NCBI GenBank assembly: GCA_903642325.1
Contig: CAHJWM010000024.1
Span: forward strand, 1 to 64,000
DNA from: Myxococcales bacterium
GTDB taxonomy: Bacteria > Myxococcota_A > Polyangia > Polyangiales > Polyangiaceae
Direction of reading: 5' to 3'
DNA: 64,000 nt
Shown: piece by piece, positions 15,130 to 25,103 of the stretch
How positions within the stretch are numbered: the stretch's first letter is position 1
Layout: every line of letters starts with the position of its first letter
Made by a program: the position numbers and the translations under genes
The notes under the pieces: model-generated
Told to the model about the DNA's origin: nothing
The model's database searches: none
What the model saw: the letters and a program-made list of their open reading frames with translations, nothing else

Positions 15130-17237
15130 ACGTCCGCAGTCACCAGCCCGCGCCCTTGGCCGCTCCCTCGAGCGACGAGAAACGGCGTCGCTGGGTAAGG
15201 CTGCGCATGGGCATGCTGTGCGGCCTACTCGCGCTCGGCTTGGGGCTGGTCGTGTCAGCGGGCTGGGATTTGATGATCGGCGATGGCGCGGCTTGGCGGG
15301 AGCTCGCCGAGAGCCAGCGCCAACGTCGCTTGCACGTGGCGCCCAAGCGCGGCGGCGTGTACGACAGGAACGGCAGCGCCCTGGCTGTGAGCGTCGAAGT
15401 GCCGAGCGTGAGCCTCGACGCCGTCGAGCTGCTGCGCGGTGTGCCCTCCCAGCAGGTGCCCGTCGTCGCTCGACAAGCCGCAAACGCCATCGCGGCGGTG
15501 CTCGGCATCGACGCTGCCCAGGTCGAGCGCCGGATCCTGGCCAAGCACCGCTTTGCCTGGTTGAAGCGCCAGATTTCCGCGCTCGAAGCGGATAAAATTC
15601 GCGCGTTGTCCGCGGACGCCCCAGAGGACCGGCGCATTCACGGCTTGGTCGTGGAAGGCGAAGGGCGACGCTATTATCCGCGCCGCGAGCTGGCGGGACC
15701 CTTGCTCGGGTTCGTCGCGCCGGATGGCGAAGGCAAAGACGGCCTCGAGTACGCGCTCAACGACGACTTGAAAGGTAACGCCGAGCAACTCAAGGGTCTT
15801 CGCGACCGTTCGGGCCGCTTGCTGTTCTCGGACGGCATCGAAGACGACCGTGCTTTTGCCGGGCACAACCTGTATCTGACGATCGACCAAGGCATCCAGT
15901 ACGTCGCCGAGCACGAGCTGCAAGCGGCGGCACGCACCTTCGAGGCGACTGGCGGTTCGGTGGTGGTGGTCAACCCAAATACCGGCGAGATCCTCGCGCT
16001 CGCCAGCTTTCCGACCTTCAACCCCAACGACTACACCGAGAGCCAACCCGAGCAACGCCGTGACCGTGCCATGAGCGATGTTTTCGAGCCTGGCTCGACC
16101 ATGAAAATGTTCACGGTAGCCGCTGGTCTCACGAGCGGGGTGATCACGCCGACGCAAAAGATGTACTGCGAAAAGGGCGTGATGCAGATCGACAACGTGA
16201 CGATCCGCGACACCCATCCATCCGAGTGGCTGACGATCCCGCAGATCTTGGCGGTCTCCTCCAACATCTGCGCCGCCAAAATTGGCCTGGGCATGGGAGA
16301 ATCGAAGCTTTACGAAGCGTTCCGTCGCTTCGGCTTCGGGCAGGAGTCAGGCTTACCCTTCGCCGGTGAAGCGCCGGGCACGCTCCGACCGCGCTCGCGA
16401 CCCTGGGTCCAGGTGGAGACGGCTTCGGCCGCCTTTGGTCAAGGCATTGGCGTAACCAACATGCAGATGGCCATGGCCGCCGCCGCCATCGCCAATGGTG
16501 GCGAGCTCATGGAGCCGTTGCTCGTGCGCAAGGTCAGCACCTCCGCGGGCGAGGTGGTGAGGGAAGTGTCCCCGCACGTGCGTCGGCGTGTGATCCCAAA
16601 AGACGTCGCGCGAGCCGTGAGCGAGATGCTAGTCGCAGTGACCGAGGGGGACGGGACGGGCACGGAGGCCGTGGTCGACGGCTACCGCGTAGCCGGCAAG
16701 ACGGGTACGGCGCAGAAGACCGATCCCAAGACCGGGCGATATTCGATCGATAAGTACATCGCTTCCTTCGTGGGTTTCGTCCCGGCCGAAAAGCCCATCG
16801 TAGCTATCGCGGTGACGATCGACGAACCCATGGTCGAGCATGCCGGCGGAGCGGTGGCAGCGCCGATCTTCCGGCACGTCGCCCAGATGGCCCTGAAGCT
16901 CGCCGGCCTCACGCCGAAAACGAGTGATCACACGGACGTCGCCGTCTTGGCACGCACGCCGGACCCCGCCAACATCGCGTATGAAGCGCTCCGCGAGGCC
17001 CAAGGCAAAAAGCCTGCGGTGCAGGAGGTGCTCGCGACCGGAGCGGTATCGCCGGGCAAGGTGCGTATCCCCAACCTGACCGGGGTGCCCGCGCGTCAGG
17101 CGATGAAGCAGATGATCGAGATCGGCCTCACACCGCACATCGCGGGCAGCGGCCTGATCGTCACGCAGCAGCCGCCGCCGGGCAGCGTCGTCGATGCCAA
17201 GAGCGAAGTGCTGTTGATTTTGGAGCCCGCGACCTGA
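15126..17237 (+). CDS. ftsI: Septal peptidoglycan transpeptidase FtsI (PBP3-type) with C-terminal PASTA domain
   Basis: The 703-residue class B penicillin-binding protein has one N-terminal transmembrane helix (about 27-48) and a dimerisation domain. The transpeptidase domain shows the three active-site motifs: Ser324-Thr-Met-Lys327, Ser378-Ser-Asn380 and Lys525-Thr-Gly527. Unlike E. coli FtsI it ends with a PASTA-like domain (about 640-700, VRIPNLTGVPARQAMKQM onward), as in Gram-positive and some deltaproteobacterial relatives. The GTG start overlaps the ftsL stop. An apparent upstream extension of the frame runs through rsmH and ftsL and is not coding. Confidence 0.95.
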   Translation: MNVRSHQPAPLAAPSSDEKRRRWVRLRMGMLCGLLALGLGLVVSAGWDLMIGDGAAWRELAESQRQRRLHVAPKRGGVYDRNGSALAVSVEVPSVSLDAVELLRGVPSQQVPVVARQAANAIAAVLGIDAAQVERRILAKHRFAWLKRQISALEADKIRALSADAPEDRRIHGLVVEGEGRRYYPRRELAGPLLGFVAPDGEGKDGLEYALNDDLKGNAEQLKGLRDRSGRLLFSDGIEDDRAFAGHNLYLTIDQGIQYVAEHELQAAARTFEATGGSVVVVNPNTGEILALASFPTFNPNDYTESQPEQRRDRAMSDVFEPGSTMKMFTVAAGLTSGVITPTQKMYCEKGVMQIDNVTIRDTHPSEWLTIPQILAVSSNICAAKIGLGMGESKLYEAFRRFGFGQESGLPFAGEAPGTLRPRSRPWVQVETASAAFGQGIGVTNMQMAMAAAAIANGGELMEPLLVRKVSTSAGEVVREVSPHVRRRVIPKDVARAVSEMLVAVTEGDGTGTEAVVDGYRVAGKTGTAQKTDPKTGRYSIDKYIASFVGFVPAEKPIVAIAVTIDEPMVEHAGGAVAAPIFRHVAQMALKLAGLTPKTSDHTDVAVLARTPDPANIAYEALREAQGKKPAVQEVLATGAVSPGKVRIPNLTGVPARQAMKQMIEIGLTPHIAGSGLIVTQQPPPGSVVDAKSEVLLILEPAT

Positions 17238-18772
17238 TGCTCCCGAGCACGCCGCTTCCAACGCCTCCGCTCGGCGCCGGGGTGCCGTTGTCCGCACTCT
17301 TCACCGTACTCACGCCGGAGGTGCCGCGCTTGATCGGTGACGCGACAGTGCGTCTTTTCGGGGTCCATCAGGATTCCCGCCGCGTCGAGCCGGGCGACCT
17401 GTTCGTGGCTCGGAGCGGTGCAAAAGTCACCGGCGCGGCGTTCGCGCAAGCCGCGGTCGAACGTGGCGCGGCCGCGCTGCTCGTGGAGCGCGGGCCGCCC
17501 ATGCCGGCCGTTTCCGTGCCGGTGCTCGAGGTGGCGAACGCGCGCCGCAGCTTGGCGCTGGCCGCCGAAGCCGTATACGGAAACCCGAGTCAGGCCTTGG
17601 CCCTGGTCGGCATTACCGGCACGAACGGCAAAACTACGACCTCCTGGCTGGTCGAGCGGGCATTGGCGGGGGTGGGCGAAAAGCCGGCGCGGCTCGGCAC
17701 CGTCGGTTTCGAGTTCGCTGGCGAAAGCGTAGCCTCGGCGCTGACGACGCCCGAAGCCGACGACATCTCGCGCTATGCCGCGCATGTCCTCGCTCGGGGC
17801 GGTACGCACTTCGTGATGGAGGTCTCCAGCATCGCGCTGTCCCTAGAGCGGGTGCGGGCGTTGCACTTTCGTGTTGCCGCGTTCAGCAATCTGACTCAGG
17901 ACCACTTGGACTTTCACGGCTCGCTTGCGGAGTACGGAGAAAGCAAGGCGCGGCTCTTCAGCGAGCTTTCGCCGGAAGCATCGGTCGTCAACGTGGACGA
18001 CCCGTTCGGGCTGCGGTTGGCGGCCCGGGCCCATGGAAAAGTGTTGCGCGTCAGCAAGCGACCGGGTGCCGATCTGTACCCGAAGCAGCTGACGCTCGAC
18101 GCGCGCGGCATTCGCGGCACCTTTTCCACGCCGGGCGGGGAAATAGCCCTCGAATCACGGCTGGTGGGCGAGCACAACTTGGAAAATTTGCTGCTCGCGC
18201 TCGGTATCCTGCAGGCCTTGGGCGTCGATCTGCAGCGTGCGGCGCACGCGCTCGGTGAAGCGCCGCAGGTTCCGGGCCGGCTCGAGCGCTGCGACGAGCC
18301 GGGCGACGAGCTGCTCGTTCTGGTGGACTACGCGCACACCCCCGATGCGCTCGAGCGCGTCTTGATCGCTGCTCGCTCCCTGACCCGGGGCCGCGTGTTG
18401 TGCGTCTTCGGCTGTGGCGGCGACCGCGACCCGCAGAAGCGACCGCGCATGGGCGCGGCGGTTGGGCGTTTGGCCGACTACGCCTGGCTCACGAACGACA
18501 ACCCACGCTCGGAGGAGCCACGTGCGATCGCGGCTGCGGTCGAGGTCGGTCTGCGTGAGATGGACGCGAGGTACGAGGTCGAGCTCGACCGCGCGCGCGC
18601 CATCGAGCTTGCGATCCTGCGCGCTCGGCCCGGTGACGTGGTCCTGATCGCGGGTAAGGGACACGAGCCGTACCAACTGATCGGCGAGCAAAGCTTCGTC
18701 TTCGACGATCGAGACGAGGCGCGCCGGGCCCTGATCGCTCGCCGGGCGCGGGAGGGTGCATGGCCAGCCTGA
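17237..18772 (+). CDS. murE: UDP-MurNAc-L-Ala-D-Glu:meso-diaminopimelate ligase MurE
   Basis: The 511-residue Mur ligase has its ATP loop GTNGKTTT at 128-135. It carries the DNPR motif at 421-424, which in characterised MurE enzymes selects meso-diaminopimelate rather than lysine. A Gram-negative A1-gamma peptidoglycan is therefore expected. The ATG shares one base with the ftsI stop (TGATG). The 3' end overlaps murF by 13 bases. Confidence 0.96.
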   Translation: MLPSTPLPTPPLGAGVPLSALFTVLTPEVPRLIGDATVRLFGVHQDSRRVEPGDLFVARSGAKVTGAAFAQAAVERGAAALLVERGPPMPAVSVPVLEVANARRSLALAAEAVYGNPSQALALVGITGTNGKTTTSWLVERALAGVGEKPARLGTVGFEFAGESVASALTTPEADDISRYAAHVLARGGTHFVMEVSSIALSLERVRALHFRVAAFSNLTQDHLDFHGSLAEYGESKARLFSELSPEASVVNVDDPFGLRLAARAHGKVLRVSKRPGADLYPKQLTLDARGIRGTFSTPGGEIALESRLVGEHNLENLLLALGILQALGVDLQRAAHALGEAPQVPGRLERCDEPGDELLVLVDYAHTPDALERVLIAARSLTRGRVLCVFGCGGDRDPQKRPRMGAAVGRLADYAWLTNDNPRSEEPRAIAAAVEVGLREMDARYEVELDRARAIELAILRARPGDVVLIAGKGHEPYQLIGEQSFVFDDRDEARRALIARRAREGAWPA

Positions 18773-20193
18773 TCCCCCAGAATAATGCCGCGTTTTCGCT
18801 ATCGCAGGTGGCTTTGCTGAGCGCCGGCGAGCACATCGGTCCCGAAGCAGAGTGTGTTGGCGTGACCACCGACTCCCGTTCGGACGTGCGCGGTCGGCTG
18901 TTCGTCGCGCTGCGCGGCGAGCGCTTCGACGGTCACGACTACGCTTTGCAAGCGGCGGAACAAGGCGCGGCGGGCCTGCTGATCGAGCGCGACGTGAAGG
19001 GCTTGAGCGCGCCGCACGTGAAGGTGCACTCCACCACGCGCGCGCTCGGGGAACTGGCTTCGGCGCACCGCCGGCGCTGGGGCAGGCGTATCATCGCCGT
19101 CGCGGGTTCGGCCGGCAAAACGACCACTCGCAGCGCCATCACCGCCCTGCTTGCCGAGCTGATGCCCGGTGCGGTGCACTTCGCTGCCGGCAATCTGAAT
19201 AATTTGATCGGCGTGCCGATGGTGCTCCTCGGCCTGGAACCCGAGCACGCTCTGGGCGTGGTCGAAATCGGCACCAACGCTCCCGGCGAGATTCGCACGC
19301 TTTCAGCGCTGGCGGCCCCGGATTTGGCCGTGCTCACCCTGATTGCAATCGAGCACAGCCAAGGCCTCGGGGATCTGGACGGCGTCGAGCGCGAGGAGAG
19401 CGAAATCTGGAGCGGGCTGTCGCCGGAAGGGCTCGCCTTGGGCAACGCCGACGACGAGCGCGTCACGCGCTTGCTCGACGCGATCAAGCCGGCGCGCGCG
19501 CTGAGCTATGGCTACGCGGCGTCGGCCAATTATTGCCTACGCCGCCGCGCCGCGAATTCCCTCGGCGGGTCACGGTTGACGGTCCAGCGCCGCACGCCGT
19601 TCGCGCAGGATTCGATCGAGCTCGAGATCTCGCTCTTGGGGGACGCGGGCGCATACGCCGCGCTGGCCGCGCTGGCCGTCGCTGAATGGGTGTCCCAGGC
19701 CGCGCTCGATCCGGAGCGCGTGTCAGCTGGGTTGAAGACCGCGGGCGAGCCCGGGCGATTGACCCCCTTCGAGCTCGCGGACGGTACCGTCGTGCTCGAC
19801 GACAGCTACAATTCGAACCCGGCTAGCGTCGGGAGCTCGCTCGCAACCGCACGCGCCCTCGCTCACGCCCGCTCCGCGCGCTTGGTGTTGGTGCTCGGGC
19901 AGATGCTCGAGCTGGGAGCCTTGGCGGCCCAAGAACACGCGCGCGTGGGCGAGCTCTTGAGCGACAGCGGAGCCGCGATACTGATCGCCATCGGCGGCGA
20001 TGCCGAGCTGTTTCTCGAACCCGCACGGCGTGCGGGGATGGACGCCAGCTTCGCCGAGACCGCCGAGCGGGCGCTTGGCTTGCTGCTCACCCGGCTCGAG
20101 CCGAAAGACGTGGTGTTGGTCAAGGCCTCGCGCGGGGTGCGCGCCGAAGGCCTCGTGCGCGGACTGATGGCGGCCAAGGGTCGCGCCGCATGA
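18760..20193 (+). CDS. murF: UDP-MurNAc-tripeptide:D-Ala-D-Ala ligase MurF
   Basis: The 477-residue Mur ligase has its ATP loop GSAGKTT at 116-122. A central-domain match, EIGTNAPGEI, and the C-terminal DDSYNSNPAS segment are typical of MurF. It adds D-Ala-D-Ala to complete the UDP-MurNAc-pentapeptide in the cytoplasm. Its start lies 13 bases inside murE, and it is coupled to mraY by a four-base overlap. Confidence 0.95.
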   Translation: MASLIPQNNAAFSLSQVALLSAGEHIGPEAECVGVTTDSRSDVRGRLFVALRGERFDGHDYALQAAEQGAAGLLIERDVKGLSAPHVKVHSTTRALGELASAHRRRWGRRIIAVAGSAGKTTTRSAITALLAELMPGAVHFAAGNLNNLIGVPMVLLGLEPEHALGVVEIGTNAPGEIRTLSALAAPDLAVLTLIAIEHSQGLGDLDGVEREESEIWSGLSPEGLALGNADDERVTRLLDAIKPARALSYGYAASANYCLRRRAANSLGGSRLTVQRRTPFAQDSIELEISLLGDAGAYAALAALAVAEWVSQAALDPERVSAGLKTAGEPGRLTPFELADGTVVLDDSYNSNPASVGSSLATARALAHARSARLVLVLGQMLELGALAAQEHARVGELLSDSGAAILIAIGGDAELFLEPARRAGMDASFAETAERALGLLLTRLEPKDVVLVKASRGVRAEGLVRGLMAAKGRAA

Positions 20194-21320
20194 TCTACGA
20201 ATTCTTCTATCCTTTCAGCCGCGAGTACTCGTGGGCCGGCGCGCTCAACGTGCTCCGCTACACCCCGTTTCGCGCCATCATGGCCACGATCACGGCGATG
20301 CTGATGTCGTTCTTCGTGGCGCCTTGGTTCATCCAGAAATTGCGCGGCAAGCAGATCAGTCAAATCATCCGCGAGGAAGGGCCGGCTTCGCACTACGCCA
20401 AGCGCGGCACACCAACCATGGGCGGCGCGCTGATCCTGCTCTCGGTGCTGGTACCTACCGTGCTGTGGGCCGACGTGCGCAACGTCTTCGTCGTTGCCAC
20501 CGCGGCCGTGACCGCCGGCTACGGCGCGGTCGGCTTTCTCGACGACCGTTTGAAGATCGAGGGCAGCAATACGCGCGGTCTGCCCGGGCGTTACAAGCTC
20601 TTGGCGCAAGTCGTAATTGGCGGCTTTGCGCTCTGCTACGTGTTCCTGAACACGCCCGCCTCGCCCCCGGGCTGGCTCGCAATCCGAACGCGTCTGGCGA
20701 TTCCGTTTCTCGCCTTTCACAAGTATCCGGTCTCGCTGCCGCTGATCGTGTACGTGGTCTTCGCGCTGTTCGTGGTGGTGGCGATGAGCAACGCCGTGAA
20801 CCTCACCGACGGGCTGGACGGCCTGGCCATCGGCCCGGTGATGATCAATGCGGGGGCGTACCTGGTCTGGGCCTACGTCGCCGGCGCGGTGCTCTTCGGT
20901 CGCCCGATCGCGCAGTACTTGGACATCGCCGGCGTACCGGAGATGTCGGAGTTGGCAGTGTATGCCGCCGCGATGATCGGCGCGGGTATCGGCTTTCTTT
21001 GGTACAACACGTACCCGGCTCAAGTCTTCATGGGCGACGTGGGCTCGCTCGCGCTCGGGGGCGGCCTCGGCATGCTGGCGGTGCTGACCAAGACGGAGCT
21101 CTTGAGCTTGGTGCTCGGCGGCGTGTTCGTGGTCGAGGCGGCCAGTGTGGTGACCCAGGTCACCTCCTACAAGCTATTTGGCAAACGCGTGTTCTTGATG
21201 GCTCCCATCCATCACCACTTCGAAAAAAAGGGCTGGCCGGAGCCGCGAATCATCGTGCGTTTTTGGATCATTTCGATCTTGCTCGCGCTGGTCGCGCTCT
21301 CTTCCCTGAAGTTGCGCTGA
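20190..21320 (+). CDS. mraY: Phospho-MurNAc-pentapeptide translocase MraY
   Basis: The 376-residue polytopic membrane protein has multiple hydrophobic helices and the MraY signatures: KRGTPTMGG near residue 72, NLTDGLDGLA with catalytic aspartates, and the C-terminal MAPIHHHFEKKGWPE loop. It makes lipid I from UDP-MurNAc-pentapeptide and undecaprenyl phosphate. Four-base overlap with murF. Confidence 0.97.
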   Translation: MIYEFFYPFSREYSWAGALNVLRYTPFRAIMATITAMLMSFFVAPWFIQKLRGKQISQIIREEGPASHYAKRGTPTMGGALILLSVLVPTVLWADVRNVFVVATAAVTAGYGAVGFLDDRLKIEGSNTRGLPGRYKLLAQVVIGGFALCYVFLNTPASPPGWLAIRTRLAIPFLAFHKYPVSLPLIVYVVFALFVVVAMSNAVNLTDGLDGLAIGPVMINAGAYLVWAYVAGAVLFGRPIAQYLDIAGVPEMSELAVYAAAMIGAGIGFLWYNTYPAQVFMGDVGSLALGGGLGMLAVLTKTELLSLVLGGVFVVEAASVVTQVTSYKLFGKRVFLMAPIHHHFEKKGWPEPRIIVRFWIISILLALVALSSLKLR

Positions 21321-22657
21321 TGGAACTATCCGGAAAACGCGTGGTCGTGGTTGGCTTGGGTAAGAGCGGCGTCGCGGCGGCCAAGCTTTGCCTCGCCCGC
21401 GGGGCGCGCGTGATCGGCACCGACAGCGCTAGCTCAGACAAAGTCTCGGCGGAAGCCAAGGCGTTGGGCATCGAGCTGCGCTTGGGCGGCCACCCAACCG
21501 CGGAGCTTCTGACCGCAGAGCTCGTCGTGGTTTCCCCCGGCGTGCCGAGGCTGGCCGAGCTCACTCGCGCCGAAGAAGCCGGCGTGGAAGTGATCGGCGA
21601 GCTCGAGCTGGCGGCGCGCTTCATCGAGGCACCGATCGTCGCGATCGGTGGCACCAATGGCAAGAGCACGACGACGACTCTGGTGGCCGACATGTTCGAG
21701 GCCGGTGGCTTACGCACGTTCGCGGGCGGCAACCTGGGCACGCCGAGCGCCGAAGCGGCGACCGGCAATTACGAAGTGGTGGTGCTGGAAGTGAGCAGCT
21801 TTCAGCTCGAACGCGCGCCGAGCTTCAAGCCGCGCGTCAGCGTGCTCTTGAACATCACTGAGGACCACCTGGATCGCTATCCGAATTTTTCGGCCTACGC
21901 CGAGGCCAAAGGCAACGCTTTTTCTCAGCAGACCGCCGATGATTTCGCGATCATTCCCGATGCCGATGTGGAGTGCTTCCGGCAAGCCCAGCGCGGTCGC
22001 GGTCGCCAGCTCACTTTCGGCCGTTTCGGGGACTACACGGCCGCTGACCGTACCGTCACCGAAACGCGAACGGGCGAGCTGTTCGACCTCGCCCGGAGCG
22101 CGCTCCATGGTCAGCACAACGTGGAAAACGCGGCCGCGGCCATCGCCGCGGCGCGGGCGTTGGATCTCGGCGCATCCTCCGTTCGGGCGGCGTTGACGGC
22201 ATTTCGACCGCTGCCGCACCGCATGGCGCGCGTGGCCTGCAAGGGCGGCGTCAATTTTTACGACGATTCCAAGGCCACCAACGTCGGTGCCGCGGTCACC
22301 GCGCTCTCGGGTTTGTCGGAAGCCCGTGGCGTGTTGATCGCCGGGGGGCGCGACAAGCACGGCGATTACGAGCCCCTGGTGCGCGCGCTCGAGCTCAAGG
22401 GCCGGGCTCTCGTGCTCCTCGGGGAAGCGACCGCGCGCATCGCTTCAGCCGTGGGCTCGCGCGTACCGCTCGTGCGCGCGGTAAACATGGTGGACGCGGT
22501 GAATCAGGCATTTGCTCGCGCCCAGCCCGGCGATGCGGTGCTGCTCAGCCCCGCTTGCTCGAGCTTCGACATGTTCCAGAGCTACGCCGACCGTGGCGAG
22601 CAATTTACGTCTGCGGTGGAGCGTCTGGGTGAGACTCGGCCAGAGGTGGGCGCATGA
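21320..22657 (+). CDS. murD: UDP-MurNAc-L-alanine:D-glutamate ligase MurD
   Basis: The product is 445 residues from the ATG at 21320 (one base shared with the mraY stop). The same frame is open far upstream through mraY, but that part is a shadow. The N-terminal Rossmann part shows VVVVGLGKSG, the ATP loop is GGTNGKST (110-117), and the C-terminal domain has FYDDSKATN. It adds D-Glu to UDP-MurNAc-L-Ala. Confidence 0.96.
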   Translation: MELSGKRVVVVGLGKSGVAAAKLCLARGARVIGTDSASSDKVSAEAKALGIELRLGGHPTAELLTAELVVVSPGVPRLAELTRAEEAGVEVIGELELAARFIEAPIVAIGGTNGKSTTTTLVADMFEAGGLRTFAGGNLGTPSAEAATGNYEVVVLEVSSFQLERAPSFKPRVSVLLNITEDHLDRYPNFSAYAEAKGNAFSQQTADDFAIIPDADVECFRQAQRGRGRQLTFGRFGDYTAADRTVTETRTGELFDLARSALHGQHNVENAAAAIAAARALDLGASSVRAALTAFRPLPHRMARVACKGGVNFYDDSKATNVGAAVTALSGLSEARGVLIAGGRDKHGDYEPLVRALELKGRALVLLGEATARIASAVGSRVPLVRAVNMVDAVNQAFARAQPGDAVLLSPACSSFDMFQSYADRGEQFTSAVERLGETRPEVGA

Positions 22658-23949
22658 CCACGATCACCAGGCTTCTCACGCGCGGCCCCGACCGCGGCCC
22701 GGTCGACATCGTGCTCGCGGCATTGGCGGTCGCGCTGCTCGGCTTCGGCGTGGTGATGGTCTACAGCTCGAGTGTGATCGAGGCTACGGTTGTCTTCAAA
22801 GACCCGCAGTACTTTCTCAAGCGCCAAGGGTTTTATGCTCTCGGCGGGCTCTCGGTCATCTTTCTGACCTCGCGCTTCGACTATCGAAAGCTGCGCCCGC
22901 TCACGTACCCGATCATGGGCCTCGTCACGTTGATGATGATCGCGAGCGTGATCGGCCTCGGCCACAGCGGCGGCGGCGCGGCGCGCTGGCTCGCGATAGG
23001 CCCAGTGCACATTCAGCCGTCAGAAACGGCCAAGCTCGCGCTGGTGTTGTGGCTCGCCTATTCGCTCGAGAAGAAGCGCGAGCGGGTCCGATCCTTCTCC
23101 ATCGGAATGCTGCCGCACTTGCTGATGGCCGGCTTTCTGATGATTTTGTGCCTGAAACAGCCCGATTTCGGTGGCGCCTCCGTGCTCTTGCTGCTGACTT
23201 TTACGCTTCTGTTCGTGGCCGGAGCCCGCCTCGGCTACCTGCTCGGCTTGGCCATGCTGGGCTCGCTGTTTGCGGTCTGGGCGGTGCGCTTCACGTCGTA
23301 TCGTTGGGAGCGCATGTTGGCCTGGTTCAACATGAGCGAGCATCGCCAAGATCTCGCTTATCAGCCATTTCAATCGGTGATGAGCTTTGGCTCGGGCAAA
23401 TTATTCGGGCTCGGCCTAGGCAAGGGCCTACAAGTGCTGTACCTGCCCGAAGCCCACACCGACTTCATCTCCGCCATCATCGGCGAGGAGCTCGGGTTCA
23501 TCGGCATTCTGGCGCTGTGCACGGTTTACTTGGTGATCGTCGCGCGCGGCGTGCGTACGGCTCTCGCTGCAGAGGATGAGTACGGCTCTTATATTGCGTT
23601 CGGCATCTCGGTGCTGTTCGGCGTGCAAGCGCTGATCAACCTCGCCGTCGCCATGTCGATGCTGCCGACCAAGGGTTTGACGTTGCCCTTCGTCAGCTTC
23701 GGCGGCTCTTCGCTCTTGGTGTGCGCGGCGGCAATGGGCATTTTACTCAATATTTCGCGGAGCAGCGGCTCGGGCAATCTGCGCGTCAGCTTCAGCACGG
23801 CGCGCGGACCCGAACCCGAGGCGAGCGCCATGCTGGTGACGGAAGCGAGCTTTGCGCCGGCCACGTCGCCCGCGCCCGCTTACCCCAAAAGTCCCACTCC
23901 CAAGCAGCGTCAGCCGCGCCCGCCGCCGTCGCCCAAGGAAGCGCGATGA
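22654..23949 (+). CDS. ftsW: Septal peptidoglycan glycosyltransferase FtsW (SEDS family)
   Basis: The 431-residue SEDS protein has about ten hydrophobic helices. Landmarks include MVYSSSVI, PSETAKLALVLWLAY, KQPDFGG and the conserved late segment TDFISAIIGEELGF. It polymerises lipid II at the septum together with FtsI. The C terminus is a Pro/Ala-rich cytoplasmic tail of about 45 residues. It overlaps murD and murG by four bases each. Confidence 0.95.
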   Translation: MTTITRLLTRGPDRGPVDIVLAALAVALLGFGVVMVYSSSVIEATVVFKDPQYFLKRQGFYALGGLSVIFLTSRFDYRKLRPLTYPIMGLVTLMMIASVIGLGHSGGGAARWLAIGPVHIQPSETAKLALVLWLAYSLEKKRERVRSFSIGMLPHLLMAGFLMILCLKQPDFGGASVLLLLTFTLLFVAGARLGYLLGLAMLGSLFAVWAVRFTSYRWERMLAWFNMSEHRQDLAYQPFQSVMSFGSGKLFGLGLGKGLQVLYLPEAHTDFISAIIGEELGFIGILALCTVYLVIVARGVRTALAAEDEYGSYIAFGISVLFGVQALINLAVAMSMLPTKGLTLPFVSFGGSSLLVCAAAMGILLNISRSSGSGNLRVSFSTARGPEPEASAMLVTEASFAPATSPAPAYPKSPTPKQRQPRPPPSPKEAR

Positions 23950-25103
23950 CGGGCAGCCTTATTTTCGCGGGTGGGGGGACGGGCGGCCACGTGTATCCGA
24001 TGATCGCCGTGGCCGACGCGGTGCGCGCGCTACGCCCCGATCTACGCCTGGTGTTCGTCGGTACCGAACGCGGGATGGAGACGCGGGTCGTGCCCGAACG
24101 CGGTTATGAGCTCGAGCTGATGAGTGTGCTGCCCATCCGCGGCGGTGGCGTCGCGGCCGCAATGCGCGGCGTCGCTCGGGCGGCGGTGTCCGTGCCGGGT
24201 GCGCGCGCGCTTCTGATGAGGCTCGCCCCGAGCGCGGTGTTCTCGATCGGTGGCTACGCGGCGGGCCCGGTGTCCTTGGCCGCCCGATCACTCGGCGTGC
24301 CGGTCGCCCTCATGGAGCCCAATAGCGTGATCGGCCTCGCCAATCGCCTGATTGCTCCACTCGTGCAGCGCGCCTACACGGCCTTCCCCGAAAGCGAGCG
24401 GCACTTCAAAGAAAGCGTCGTGCTGCGTGCGGGGGTCCCAATTCGGGAAGGTTTCACGCACTCGAGTTACGCGCCGCGCCTGAGCGCGCCCCGCATTTTG
24501 GTGCTTGGCGGCAGCCAAGGCGCCAGTTCCCTGAACGAGGCGGTGCCGCACGCGCTCGCCCAAGCGCACCCGAACGTGGTGGTCGTGCACCAATGCGGTG
24601 CTGCGCACGAGATCCGGGCGCGGAAGCTGTACGCCGAGCTCGGCTTGGGCGAACGCGCGGAGGTCGTCCCGTTCATCGCCGACATGCCGGCCGCGTTGGC
24701 GGCGGCCGACTTGGTGATCGGTCGCTCGGGTGCCAGCGCCGTGAGCGAGATCTGCGCGGTGGGTCGACCAAGCGTATTGATCCCGTACCCCTTTGCCTCG
24801 GGCGACCACCAACGCGTCAACGCGGAATCTTTGGTGCGCGCGGAGGCCGCGCTGTGCTTGGCGTTTGCGGAGGCGTCCCCCGCCCGGATCGCCGCCGAAA
24901 TCACCGCGCTCTTGGATGCCCCGGCGCGTCTTTTTCAGATGGCCGAGCGGGCGGCCGCGCTCGGGCGACCGGGGGCTGCGCACGCCATTGCTTTGGATTT
25001 TTTGGGGTTAGCGGGCGTTAGCGATGCGTCGCGGCCCATAGCTCAGAGCGTGGCTCCGGGGACGAGCTTCGAGCCCCCGCTCGCCTTCGCGGAGGCCGTC
25101 TGA
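23946..25103 (+). CDS. murG: UDP-GlcNAc:lipid I N-acetylglucosaminyltransferase MurG
   Basis: The product is 385 residues from the ATG at 23946, which overlaps the ftsW stop (ATGA). It begins with the MurG glycine loop AGGGTGGHVYP (residues 8-18), and has the second loop ILVLGGSQGASSLN and the UDP-binding region GRSGASAVSE. It makes lipid II on the inner face of the cytoplasmic membrane. The C-terminal about 35 residues are low complexity. Confidence 0.96.
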   Translation: MTGSLIFAGGGTGGHVYPMIAVADAVRALRPDLRLVFVGTERGMETRVVPERGYELELMSVLPIRGGGVAAAMRGVARAAVSVPGARALLMRLAPSAVFSIGGYAAGPVSLAARSLGVPVALMEPNSVIGLANRLIAPLVQRAYTAFPESERHFKESVVLRAGVPIREGFTHSSYAPRLSAPRILVLGGSQGASSLNEAVPHALAQAHPNVVVVHQCGAAHEIRARKLYAELGLGERAEVVPFIADMPAALAAADLVIGRSGASAVSEICAVGRPSVLIPYPFASGDHQRVNAESLVRAEAALCLAFAEASPARIAAEITALLDAPARLFQMAERAAALGRPGAAHAIALDFLGLAGVSDASRPIAQSVAPGTSFEPPLAFAEAV